Shown: positions 44,539 through 54,744 of the stretch, one piece after another
Layout: each line of letters starts with the position of its first letter
Position numbering within the stretch: position 1 is the first letter of the stretch
NCBI GenBank assembly: GCA_014905825.1
Contig: JACGCN010000030.1
Span: 434,001 to 498,000, forward strand
Origin: Lyophyllum atratum
Taxonomy: Eukaryota > Basidiomycota > Agaricomycetes > Agaricales > Lyophyllaceae
Length of the DNA: 64,000 bases
Direction of reading: 5' to 3'
Made by a program: the position numbers and the translations under genes
The notes under the pieces: model-generated
The model's database searches: none
Seen by the model: the letters and a program-made list of their open reading frames with translations, nothing else
Told to the model about the DNA's origin: nothing

Positions 44539-46372
44539 GGAAAGGTCTGCAATGAGTAGAGGACCGAGTCGGGCAGAAGATTTGGCTTCCAAAAAGCCGT
44601 GCAGAGGCTGATTGTGATATCTCGGTCAGTTCAAACGCGAAGCCTTGACATAAGTGCAAAGCATAGCGTATGAACTCGCTGTTGCCTGCCACGCGATTCG
44701 CTGATCCCGTGGCAGCAGGCTTGGTTCATACAGCCGAGCTTGAATGGAAGAAATAACAGGACTGTAGAAAGTGGAAACTGGAGCTGACCATGCTTCGATT
44801 GGAGTATGCTGAAGTAGTGGCAAGGCTCTAGTAATATCGGAAATCTGCCATGCCGGAGAAATAGGCATTAATCATCAGTGATCCAGCGAGCGTGCGACAA
44901 GAATAAAGCCCGGCAGGTCCTCAATGAAGGAATCGCCTGCCGACACAGGCACGGAATGTTCGGCGGGTGATGAGCCAGCTATTTCTTGACAGAATGATCG
45001 ACGAGCCGCGCAGTGAACCTCATGTAGGTTCCCAGACGCAATTCCAAGTCGTAGACAAGAGAAATTATACGGATGGAGATATGCCAATGGTGGATGCACG
45101 ATGGAGCTGTTTGGACCATAGTGATAATTAGGGGCAGAAGATACAGCCGTGAGAGGAGGATCAGAACAATTATACACGTGGTATGGTGCCAGTGTCCGTC
45201 TGTCGAATTGTGGACTCGATTTAGCGCTCATTGAAACAGACGAAGGAGACAGATGTGGATCAACAAAATATTGGGCAACGCCTGTTATGAAAAAACGAAG
45301 TCTGCAAGTTCCAGAGATATTTCAGCAGGTATGTCTTACAACCGTGCCGTTATGGATGGAAAAACTCACCAGATTATGATCTTGAGGACTTTCAGTCGAA
45401 GATTGGCACAGTGAAAGAGACGTTGAAGAGACGTTGACTAGCAGGCCGGAACAGGAATGATCCAACATCTGTGGCTGTTGGTATAATAAGGGGAGCAGAT
45501 GAACTTGCCCTTCTACGAAGTAATCTTTCTCAGGATAAAGGGGTCCCCCGAATGTGTGGAGCTGTAGGATTCACGCGAAGTTGAGGGTGAGAGAGAAAAG
45601 TCTCCCTGACGAACTGAAAGATGCTGGCCATGGTGAACATGCGAGGAAACAAATGCGGACGTTGACGTTTCTGGCTGAGCCTGCGGTTGAGTCTGAGCCA
45701 GTTGGAATTTGCTCTTATCACGTGCCGAGCCCGGAGATACCTCAACACATCGCCGACGGACTCAGGACGGACTTCTCGGAGACAGAGAGAAAGATGATCA
45801 CAAACGGAAAATGTGGCAGCCGCTAGAAGCCCTTTCAATTGGACGCATATCCAACGAAGAAGGAGTGCCCTGGAGTGGAAATCTCCCACACTGAAAAGAA
45901 GCAGGGAAGAAGAGCGATTGTGTATTATGGTAGACGTGGCGAGAGCATGGGTAGATAGGTATAGGCGAGGAGAACTTGAAGGAAAAGAAAATGACAAGTC
46001 ATAGAAACTAACGGCGTCGACACCTCAAGCTTGTGGATTGCTGGACCGTCGAGGGCCACGGAAAATGTCCTGGGCTTCGAAGTTTCTCTCTTGTATAGAA
46101 AACAATCCGCTATTCGACGCGCAATCCCTCGACCGGCACTTGTGTTTATCTGTCGTTCGAAAGAACAAAACCTCATGGACAATGTGGTCCGCGTATCAGG
46201 CGCGAATGAGGGGTTTTCATGCCCAAACTCGTTTCTATAAGACATATAACGTCAGCCAGGCGGCTCGATATCTCTCTCTACTGTCATCAGGCACCAAATA
46301 AGACGCTATTAATCGACTAGTACAAGTTAGGAGATGATAAGACATTGGGTATATAGGGGATGCAGATTAGAC
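44539..46372. other. Region with weak, unassigned open frames
   Basis: The minus strand carries 45231-44875 (MSAKSSPQFDRRTLAPYHVY, an ATG-started 118-codon frame) and 44868-44626 (MPISPAWQISDITRALPLLQ). They could be exons upstream of the DUF6699 gene or a separate hypothetical gene. At 45997-45530 another minus frame (SIFQFVRETFLSHPQL) occurs. None was recognised. Confidence 0.3.
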
Positions 46373-46996
46373 TCAAAGATTACTGACGCCAAAAGCCTTA
46401 GCGCCGGGCTTTAGCTTGTAGACGGAAAGAGTCTCGAGAGCATCTACAGCAAAGTGTAAGCGCAAGAAATGAAGCTCGCTTGAGGCAACATACCGTTAGC
46501 TGCCAAAGTTCCACTGAATCCGACGATCACTCCAAGAGAAGTGAACCCCTTGACATGCAAGGCCTCGGAAGTGGGGTAGGAGCCTGATAACACGCCATGA
46601 GGATAGCGCCCCTGAAGGCTCAAAGAAAAGTGACGGACCGAAAAGGGTGAGGGCGCCTGAGGCCCGGTCATAGACAAGGAAGCCTATACGTTTGAGAACA
46701 GGCGCATCGTCTACGTCGGCGACGGAGCCAAACATGCCGACAAATGACTGGTCGTCTGCTTTCTTGGTCTTCCCATTGGGGACTGCAGCATACGTTTGAA
46801 TGTGATATCCGGAAGAAACAGAACGGCGAGCTGCTCACCCGTAAGATCGATCGAAAATATGAGGCCCACGGGTGTACCGTGCTGCTTAGACGTGTCAGGA
46901 GTGCCGTTGGACATCCTATATGTCGCTTCGAGGCAGTTGATCCTATCGGCCCCAACCCAGAGTTTTACTTTTATGAGTTTCTGAATATATTGGTGG

Positions 46997-47005
46997 GCGG
47001 GCCAG
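46997..47005 (+). repeat. Left target-site duplication
   Basis: GCGGGCCAG is identical to 48391-48399 and belongs to exon 2 of the interrupted gene. Confidence 0.85.
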
Positions 47006-47709
47006 GGGCTACATACTTTTTACGTTCCCGCAGTAACGCGTGCGTTCCCATAAATTGCATACGTTACCGTTCCGGTGTTACGCATGCGTAACATGCGTTT
47101 CCTATGTCAACCGAAATTAGCATCCTGGGCTTTGTATATCATAGATCTGTGTCACATACCGTATGCTGTTCAAAGTGGGGGTGAATACGAGTACGATAGG
47201 CTTGCGTTCGGTGACGGAAAATCTCTGTTGTGCGTCACGTGATCGTCTGATCTGGGCACTCGGGCTGGCACAGATGCCTCAATAACACTCGGGGGGTCAA
47301 CCACTAAGCTCTGTATTATGTACAATGCTTTTCTATGCATATTTACGAACCTGTACATGTAAAAATTTGATACGTCCCGCATGTGGAAGCTACATAATTC
47401 AGCACCCTGTTATCTGACACGTGCGGGCAACACTGGTAAACAACGCGCCAATTGTTGGCACGAGGTCCGTGTTCGCGACGCGCCGACGCCGACGGAGACT
47501 CAAGCCTGGGACTCTATTGGCATCGATCGCAGCCCACCATCCCCTTCAGTCTATCATGCAAGGTATTATTGAGCTCAGGTATGCTCTGCATCTCTGATTA
47601 GTCTCGTGCCTAATGCCAGAGGCTAAGACTTTTTGAAAACCTAGTATCCCAGTATTCACGAGGCTACGACCACGGCAGTGCGATATATTGAAGGTTAGCA
47701 GGGGAATAG

Positions 47710-47880
47710 AGGAGCAAAGTGCTTGGAACTTTGGAACGCAAGACTGGAACGCATACGTTCCACTTCGGAACGGATGGAACGTGAGTGTAAAATTGGAACG
47801 CGAGTGGAACGCAAGGCGTAACGTGAATGTAATTTGGAACGTAGGTGGAACGCGAGCTGGTAACGCATCCGTTCCCAATC
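47710..47880 (+). repeat. Internal GGAACG array
   Basis: About eight GGAACG copies at irregular 8-25 bp spacing in one direction, with two CGTTCC copies opposed. Not a simple tandem repeat: spacer sequences differ. Confidence 0.8.
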
Positions 47881-48249
47881 AAAGTACAAAGCTTTAGCCC
47901 ACAACTTGCTGATGCCAGAATTCTTACGCAGCAGGGATCGAGAATGTCGATCGCCCGGCGCCGTGAAAACATTAAGAAACACGCTTGCACAAATTTGACT
48001 TTTCGCCTATTCACCGAAATCCCTAGAGTACGCATTATGCTAAAGGTATTTACTCTCATTTGTCGGTCCTATCAGACGTCTATTTACATTTTTTGCCCAA
48101 CTGTGTATCTTGGGGGGCTTTGCGACGCGTCTACAGCTTATTTATCCCGGATCCCGACCGCGAACTTTCGGAAAGGGTAGAAACGAAGGAAACGCGCACT
48201 GACATAGTGATCACTAGATGACATTTGAAGACGGTAAAGATACCTCCGT

Positions 48250-48375
48250 AATCGAACATTTGGAACGCGCATGGAACGTGGAACGAGGACGTGGAGCGGG
48301 AATGGGAACGGGAACGGGAACGTAGACCTGGAACGGGAACGTGGACCGGGAACGTGTAACGTGACCTGGAACGCA
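48250..48375 (+). repeat. Right subterminal GGAACG array
   Basis: About ten GGAACG copies, some back to back (48304-48321), at the right end of the element. They are in opposite orientation to the CGTTCC copies at the left end. Confidence 0.85.
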
Positions 48376-48390
48376 AAAAGCTGGCACCCC

Positions 48391-48399
48391 GCGGGCCAG
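48391..48399 (+). repeat. Right target-site duplication
   Basis: GCGGGCCAG, the second copy of the target site, directly follows the right end of the element. Confidence 0.85.
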
Positions 48400-48539
48400 A
48401 GGCCCACTGTAATCAATACCCTATTATTCGATAGATGCGGTAGCACGAAATTTTGAATCATACCCTCCACAAGGTCGTCGAAGCCCTTCGATTCAGTGGA
48501 ATGGCCAACAGCCTGAGAAATGACGAGAGCGGGAAGCAT

Positions 48540-51500
48540 ATCAAGGGGGAAGAGTTGATTCAAAATCTCGAAGACCTTGTGATGGACGAAAATGAGCAAA
48601 TAATCTATTCCGATATGACAGGAAAGTACTGGTTGTTTGCTGTCACGGGTGTGGAAGATACATCCACTGCTAAACGCCTTCTGACATCATTGCGAACCTT
48701 GTGACCTAACATTGAGGAGCAGTATCCCCGAGGGTAATGGATGTCACTTACTAGTCAACGGCTTACACGTCCAGAGATACGTACTCAAACGCCCGAAGCA
48801 TGCCTAGAATCTGGCCAGACAATTCTGATGTCGCAACGGTGTAGAAAAGAGCGATTGGACCCGGAGTCCCGTTTCATGAACCTCGATGGGAAGAGAAAAC
48901 AGGGTGTATCTGCGACACGGGGAATGGAACTGGGATGCTTGCCAGAATCAAGTCGGTGTTCATGAGGAGTTTTTGCAGTCTGGAGCGTTGAAGAGATTTC
49001 TGAACAGAGAAACGATATTTAGCTCCATGGTGAAAGCGATTGTGTTGCACTACGACCACTGTAGCCCTTTCTTCGCGAGATTTACAATGAGAACCCCCAG
49101 CGGATGGGGGCTATGCAAGGTTTGCATTAGTTATTTTAGAATGGCGACGATCCGCACTTGAGGGTACGAATGGCCGTCGCCCGTAGCGGGATCTGGCAGT
49201 TTACACGGTTGGCCAATGGAACCACATGGAAGGCCGGTATCTATAAAATCAGATATGGAAGCTAGATGTGCCGTGAGTAGAGTATTGGGAGGATAAGGAA
49301 AACCGGAGATTTGGTGAGCCGGCAATGAAAAAAGAATATCGTTAAACGTCGTCTTAGAGGCACGATCGAAGTCTAAACATAGATGCATGACTTGGATCCA
49401 TAACTTAAGTGACAGCGATGGAGACTACATAGAACGAAACTGAAATAAGTGACAGTTGGAATGGTCAAAATGACTCACGGCCTGATGCGGAATGCAGATG
49501 TTGGGCCAAATAAAGTCCTACTGCCTCGAATGTTCCTTTGATATTTGGGGTGTCAATGAGGTCCTCGTAGTGTTGCTATCTCTGTGGTTCCGGACGCAGA
49601 GCATTGGGAAATATGGTGCAGAGATACGTATGACTTTGTAACGGAAAAGGTCGATGGCGTAAGTAAGCGAAGAAGGAGCCAAATTACATGCAGCGTGAAG
49701 AGCATGTATCATCTCGAGTCGGAGCTAAAAGGGCAGGATGATGATGAGAGGACGCAGTGAAGTTCTGAAGTAGCGATTCACGACGCTGTGTCCAAAGAAC
49801 ACGGATTCCCGCCTCGCGATGGAGGTGGCCATGACTGGACGGTCTTTGTTGTGATTCAAGCAAGCCGCAAACGGGATCGTCATCGACGCTACCGACCCCC
49901 ACGTGGCAGCATTTCTCTTCTCGACTCTGTTTACCATCATGCCTCGTGAACCTCATCCGTCAGCCATTCACTTTCGCTTTAGGGCATGTGAAACGCCCTT
50001 GATTCGTACAATGTGAAATCCGGCGCGAGGTAACCTGTGAGCGGAATGAAGCTCTGCAAGAAAAATGAGCTCAGCTCAAACACCCCATCTGGCGAGATGA
50101 AGGAGATAGCGCGGCCATTTTCTTGTCGCGCATGGGTGGAACTCGATACCGTCCCTTTCCATTACTTGGCTGCGCGACGCTGAGCGTTAGAGAGGCGATA
50201 TCAGAGTGTGAAAGACAGAAGGGGAGGTGACTTACTGTGCAATGTGTTTTTTTAAAAAGAATAAATCCATCGCTGTTTCTGACCCATAGCTCGCGCTTGC
50301 GTGAGGGGTAGTAGTTTACCTTGAACGCGACAAGGGCAGATACAACGTTCCGGGTCATATTTGGGGGTTTTGGTGTTGAAAGCGACGGGGGAAGAAATAT
50401 GCCTGTATCAGTAGATCACTCGCTCGCTCCCGTCGACAGGACCTTGTGTTGCCCTCTATCCTCCGTCCATTACGATACCACAATATTCAACCATATCAGC
50501 GCACGTGAATACGCTTCCAGCTCTCTGACGCCTGTCTGATGTGAGTCATTCAGTGTCTGACAGATTAAAATAGAGCAAAGAGGACGGACATGTGCTGGAC
50601 CTTAGTCTCAGTCCGCTGAATGTAGCTAGCATCCATAAATTCGTTTGTCAGCTCCTGTATGGGGACAACGTCGTGTTAAGTGCTCTCGTCGGGGGGCTCG
50701 AAGGTCGCACGAATACTTGCTTCAGAGCTGGTATGGTCTGAATGAGAGTGATGGCCTCGGCCGCGCTCGAGCGGAAACACTGGTTCAAAAGTTAGGTCTG
50801 ATACAAAGCATGGTTGGTGCTGCTTGACGTACGAAAAAAGACTTCCTGTTGGACGTGCATAGAGTTGCTCTCCGGCCTTGAGAAACCTGGAATGATGATT
50901 GTCTGAACCGGCTTCACTGTAGAGGAGGGGAAGAGGACTCGAAGGGAGAGATCCTCTATTCCGCGCCATCGTTAAGTAGTGTAAGATACGATACAGAGTT
51001 ACTTGTTGCCACGCACCCTGAGAGTCGAGAAATCCGCTTTAGACACCCCGATATTTTTCGCTCTATACGACCTTTGAACTGCGCCTTGGCCCTTCATAGC
51101 GTAGAGTACCCTACCATCGCGCAGCTCTTCATGGCGGCATCGATCCTCACCAGGGCCTGAACGGAGTGTACGACACGAATTTGAGCTATCCGTCCGACAA
51201 CGGATTCAAGGAGCACAGAGAGATGTCCGTGGGAAGTTGCCGATCCGATGACACAGGCACGCGTACGACGCGTCGCTCCACAGCCTCAACTCTCCTCCAC
51301 AGTCTATCGATATCAGCCGACCTCATTTCATATTCTTGATACACCGAGAGTCCCGATTCGACTTTCGATTGGCAGTGTAAGTTGAAGTCGAACCTGATAC
51401 TCAATCTAGCCCTGAATCTGCCACGAACAACATCCTGTCTACTTGCTGTCTACAATTTGTTGAGTTTGGTGGCATCAGGAATTCCAGATTCTCGTCAAAT

Positions 51501-51720
51501 GGTATTCCCGAGCAGGCCGTAAATTTTGGAGATTGTACCGCTCAAATATTCCAGCGCCCGCCCATGACATATTCCATCTTGATCAACGTCTCCATCGTTT
51601 CAGCCCGCCGTCGGCATGTCATAGCCTCGTCGCGACCCGACCTAATAAAGGACCAGAGCATGCCTGCCAGCATCTATTATTCTTCCTTCCTTCTTTCCTT
51701 CCAAGTCTCGTTGGCTTACT
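48540..51720. other. Long stretch without a recognised gene
   Basis: Upstream of the aspartic protease gene. Open frames such as 49131-49388 (-, ISGFPYPPNTLLTAHLASI) and 49684-49956 (-) are short and unrecognised. A CT-rich run (51670-51705) just precedes the protease ATG and is likely its promoter/leader. Confidence 0.35.
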
Positions 51721-53784
51721 ATGAGGCTTCTTCATTGTTTTTCGTTCGGCCTGGTCCTTTCTAGCCAGGCCTCTCTTGTCGCATCAACTAAGATTCCTTT
51801 CACCAAACGGGACGCGCGCCCGAAAACGCTCATTGGAGTATCCACTCATTCGAAAATCAACCCATTAGCTGATGCTACGGACGATAACGATGCCCTTGGG
51901 AATGTTGGAAATATACGGGTGCGTACTCTTCTTTCAAATCTCGAAATATTTGATCAACTCCTCGACAGTACACTACCAACATCACCATCAATGGGAAGGG
52001 TGAGAGAATCGACGAGTTGTCACTGGGCTGTACTGATTCGTTCACATCAACTAGAGGTTCATGTTGCCCTCGATACGGGAAGTACTGACCTATGGTATGT
52101 CAGAATTATCTTGTTTGAGTCTCTGAAAGTCACTCAATTGCTACCTCGAACACAGGGTCATCCCTCTTGGTGGCATCGGGAAGTTCAACGATACCGGCAT
52201 TCCATTGTCGCTGCTGTACGGTGACGGCACTTATGGCGTGAAAGGGACGATTGGCGTCGCTCCCTTTGAATTCGGACCATACAACATCGAGAGACAAGGT
52301 ACGCAACTTGCAGTTACGAGTTTTCTTTACTCTGACGTCTGCGTTCCGATTCTTGCAGCATTCTTGAATGCCAATGAGGCATGTCTCCGTCACAACGTCA
52401 TTATTCTGCCGCTCATACCCTTCTAGTCTACAATAGGCGCAATGACCCAGATCGGCATTTACGGACTCTTTGGACTCGGCTTCGATCATCCCGAGGCCTC
52501 CCCCGTCAACTCCGCCATCGAGAGGAAGTACGGCCCATCTGCAACATGGGGCGCTTCCGTCCTCCAGAACATCTTCAATCAGAACGCCAGCAAACCCAAT
52601 TTCATCGCCGTCGACCTTGCCCGCACGGAGGACCTCGAGAGTACCGCCGGTGGTTCGTTCAACATCGGCGAGTATGATGAGGAGTACGCCGCCGTTGCAG
52701 CTGCACCGCAGCTCCTGCAGTTCCCAAAAAACGCTACGAGGTGGACGACGTTGCTCGAAGGCATCAAGGTGAATGGGGTGCCTATTAAGATCGCATCTAC
52801 GATCAAGGGCGTTCCTAAGGGCAAGGCCCTCACGCTCGTCGATACGGGTAATCCCTCGGGCAGCTTCTCCGGTGCGATCATGGAAGGCATATTCTCGAAG
52901 ATCGAGGGCGCGGTGCGGGACTCCTCGGAGCGTGTTTGGATTGTGCCTTGTACTGTGACGCCTACTGTTGAGCTGGTTCTGGGGTGCGTCCATTCATGTT
53001 GTTTCGACCTTCGAGCCTCAGACTGACCTTACTTTTGTTACAGAGGTCAGTCGTTCCCAATGCACCCGCTCGACCTGACGGAGGTGTCGTCTGTGCCGAT
53101 CGAGGGTGTGAACCACACTGTGTGCACGAATTCATTCCTCATCGACAATAATCCCGGCCAGGACGAGTTCGAACTTGTGTTCGGAGATACGTTCCTCCGC
53201 AATGTGTACGCTGTGTATGTTCCCTCTTCCTTCTACCCCTCTTCCGCCCTTTAACAGGCTCCCGTTACAGATATGACTTTGGCGACCCCAGTGGGATGGC
53301 GAATGGTACCGCCAATGTCCCGTACATGCAATTCCTCACCCAGGTCGACTCGGCCAAAGCTGCGAAGGAGCATGTCGCCCTCCGCACCAAGGCCATCGCT
53401 GAAAATGGTCCCGAGCTCCCGCCCAAGGAGATCCTCGCCCTCCTGGACGATGGCGCCTCCACGACTAGCGGCGCGCCCAAGCCGACGGGATCAGTCAAGG
53501 CGGGCGTCAACCTCGCCCCTAATGACGGCAGCAATCCGGATATCGCACGGTATGCGCCTGCGGTGATTGGACTGCTGGCGGCGAATTTGTTGGTCGGGAT
53601 GGTGCTACTGATTCTTGGGGTGGTGGGTTGTGTGAGGAGGGGGACGCCGAGGGAGGGGAGGGCGAGGGAGATGAAGGCGCCGCATTATGTCCCGGTTAAG
53701 TTTAGGGATGAGGATGGCGGAGTGGCGGGGTATCGGGATGGTGAGGGGACGTATGATACGCCGTATTCGAAACATCATAGCTGA
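51721..53784 (+). CDS. Membrane-anchored pepsin-family aspartic protease
   Basis: Signal peptide MRLLHCFSFGLVLSSQASLV from ATG 51721 to about residue 22, then a pro-region. Exons join across short introns to give ITINGK, VHVALDTGSTDLW (first catalytic Asp), SLLYGDGTYGVKGTIG (flap region), IGIYGLFGLGFDHPEAS, and LTLVDTGNPSGSFSGAI with the second DTG. The block FELVFGDTFLRNVYAVYDFG is followed by YAPAVIGLLAANLLVGMVLL, a membrane helix, and a short basic cytosolic tail ending at TGA 53782-53784. The layout suits an extracytoplasmic A1-family protease held at the membrane. The second site reads DTGNPS, where DTGTS or DTGSS is usual. The intron after LNANE appears to use GC instead of GT at its donor (52379). 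About 430-470 residues. Confidence 0.88.
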
Positions 53785-54294
53785 GTGGGTGGGATCCGGC
53801 TGGGACATTTGTTTTACTCTATTGTACTCGATGGACATTGACCGTAATATGATCTTTTTAGAAGATATTCAAAAGCAAGTCCTTCTACTTCTATGAGGAG
53901 TATCTTTGTTGCTATTGAGGCACGGTATGCGCCTGCGGTGATTGGACTGCTGGCGGCGAATTTGTTGGTCGGGATGGTGCTACTGATTCTTGGGGTGGTG
54001 GGTTGTGTGAGGAGGGGGACGCCGAGGGAGGGGAGGGCGAGGGAGATGAAGGCGCCGCATTATGTCCCGGTTAAGTTTAGGGATGAGGATGGCGGAGTGG
54101 CGGGGTATCGGGATGGTGAGGGGACGTATGATACGCCGTATTCGAAACATCATAGCTGAGTGGGTGGGATCCGGCTGGGACATTTGTTTTACTCTATTGT
54201 ACTCGATGGACATTGACCGTAATATGATCTTTTTAGAAGATATTCAAAAGCAAGTCCTTCTACTTCTATGAGGAGTATCTTTGTTGCTATTGAG
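53545..54294 (+). repeat. Exact tandem duplication, two 375-bp units
   Basis: 53545-53919 and 53920-54294 are head-to-tail copies; every stretch I compared is identical. The unit begins inside the last coding exon of the aspartic protease (GCACGGTATGCGCC), includes the membrane helix, tail and stop codon, and ends in the 3' flank (TTGCTATTGAG). The second copy therefore carries an open frame for helix and tail (53893-54159) with no catalytic part. The protease itself stays intact because its stop lies in the first copy. Confidence 0.92.
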
Positions 54295-54744
54295 CCGCCA
54301 AGTTGTCCTCTTTTCCATTTATATTAGCCTTGTTGCGTCCAGTAGCAACCGAAAGGTAAAGGGTTAAATGTCTTCTCGTTTCTTGGTGGTTCTTGATCTG
54401 TAACTTAACTTAAGCACGGTGGCAATTATGATCCAACTTCGCGACCTCACAAAATATTTTATTTCACTCCTGATTGGTCCCTTGAAGCCTCCATTGCCAA
54501 CGTTATCATAGATGATACATGGTTTCAGGCTCGCGCAAGCGGACCAGGAAACCCAGAATCTGGGTTTCCTAACAGCACCAGGATAGCAAGTGTAACACGA
54601 TGGCAAAGATCCCAGATTAATAAGATAACATGATCATAAGTCGTAGCAGGATAAGTAGAGCAAGAGTAATATGGAAGCAAGAGAAACATGAGAGCGAGGT
54701 ATCTGGCTGAATTGCACGGTATGGGTTTCCGACTCTCCCTTGCG
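54295..54744. other. Short intergenic region
   Basis: Between the duplicated protease 3' end and tandem copy A. Its end (54640-54720) shares the sequence GCGAGGTATCTGGCTGAATT with the DNA just after copy B, so it belongs to the duplicated unit of the unknown family. Confidence 0.5.

Larger units (their letters stand above)
47006..48390. mobile_element. 1385-bp non-autonomous DNA transposon with hexamer arrays, MULE-like
   Basis: It interrupts exon 2 of the jacalin-like paralog. GCGGGCCAG is repeated exactly at 46997-47005 and 48391-48399, a 9-bp target-site duplication. The two ends, 47006-47028 and the reverse complement of 48368-48390, both start GGG and agree at 17 of 23 positions, including TTTTT and CGTTCC. 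Near the left end CGTTCC recurs (47023-47095). Near the right end the complement GGAACG occurs about ten times (48260-48373), so the subterminal repeats are inverted. A third array of about eight GGAACG lies inside at 47710-47880. No long ORF or transposase is seen. The 9-bp duplication and GG ends suggest a Mutator-like (MULE) relative, but other superfamilies are not excluded. Confidence 0.82.
46373..48539 (-). pseudogene. Jacalin-like paralog split by a transposon
   Basis: Exon 1 (MLPALVISQAVGHSTESKGF, DDLVE) starts at 48539 and splices through GTATGATTC...GATTACAG to GLWPA at about 48404-48391. There a 1385-bp element interrupts exon 2. The gene resumes at about 47005 with HQYIQKL and continues with ATYRMSNGTPDTSKQHGTPV, FVGMFGSV, VLKRIGFLVYDRASGALTLF and GVIVGFSGTLAAN. 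It ends with YKLKPGAKAFGVSN and TGA at 46373-46375. Every exon otherwise appears open and matches the intact copy at 41.6-42.4 kb. So the insertion seems recent and is the only obvious lesion. The two copies are diverged at many positions, so the duplication itself is old. Confidence 0.75.

Noticed and set aside
47688..47897. Open frame of repeated Trp-Asn units as a repeat protein
   Set aside because: It is simply the GGAACG array read in frame, within a non-coding transposon.
53893..54159. Independent small membrane-protein gene after the protease
   Set aside because: It is the second unit of the exact 375-bp duplication, without its own promoter or start context.
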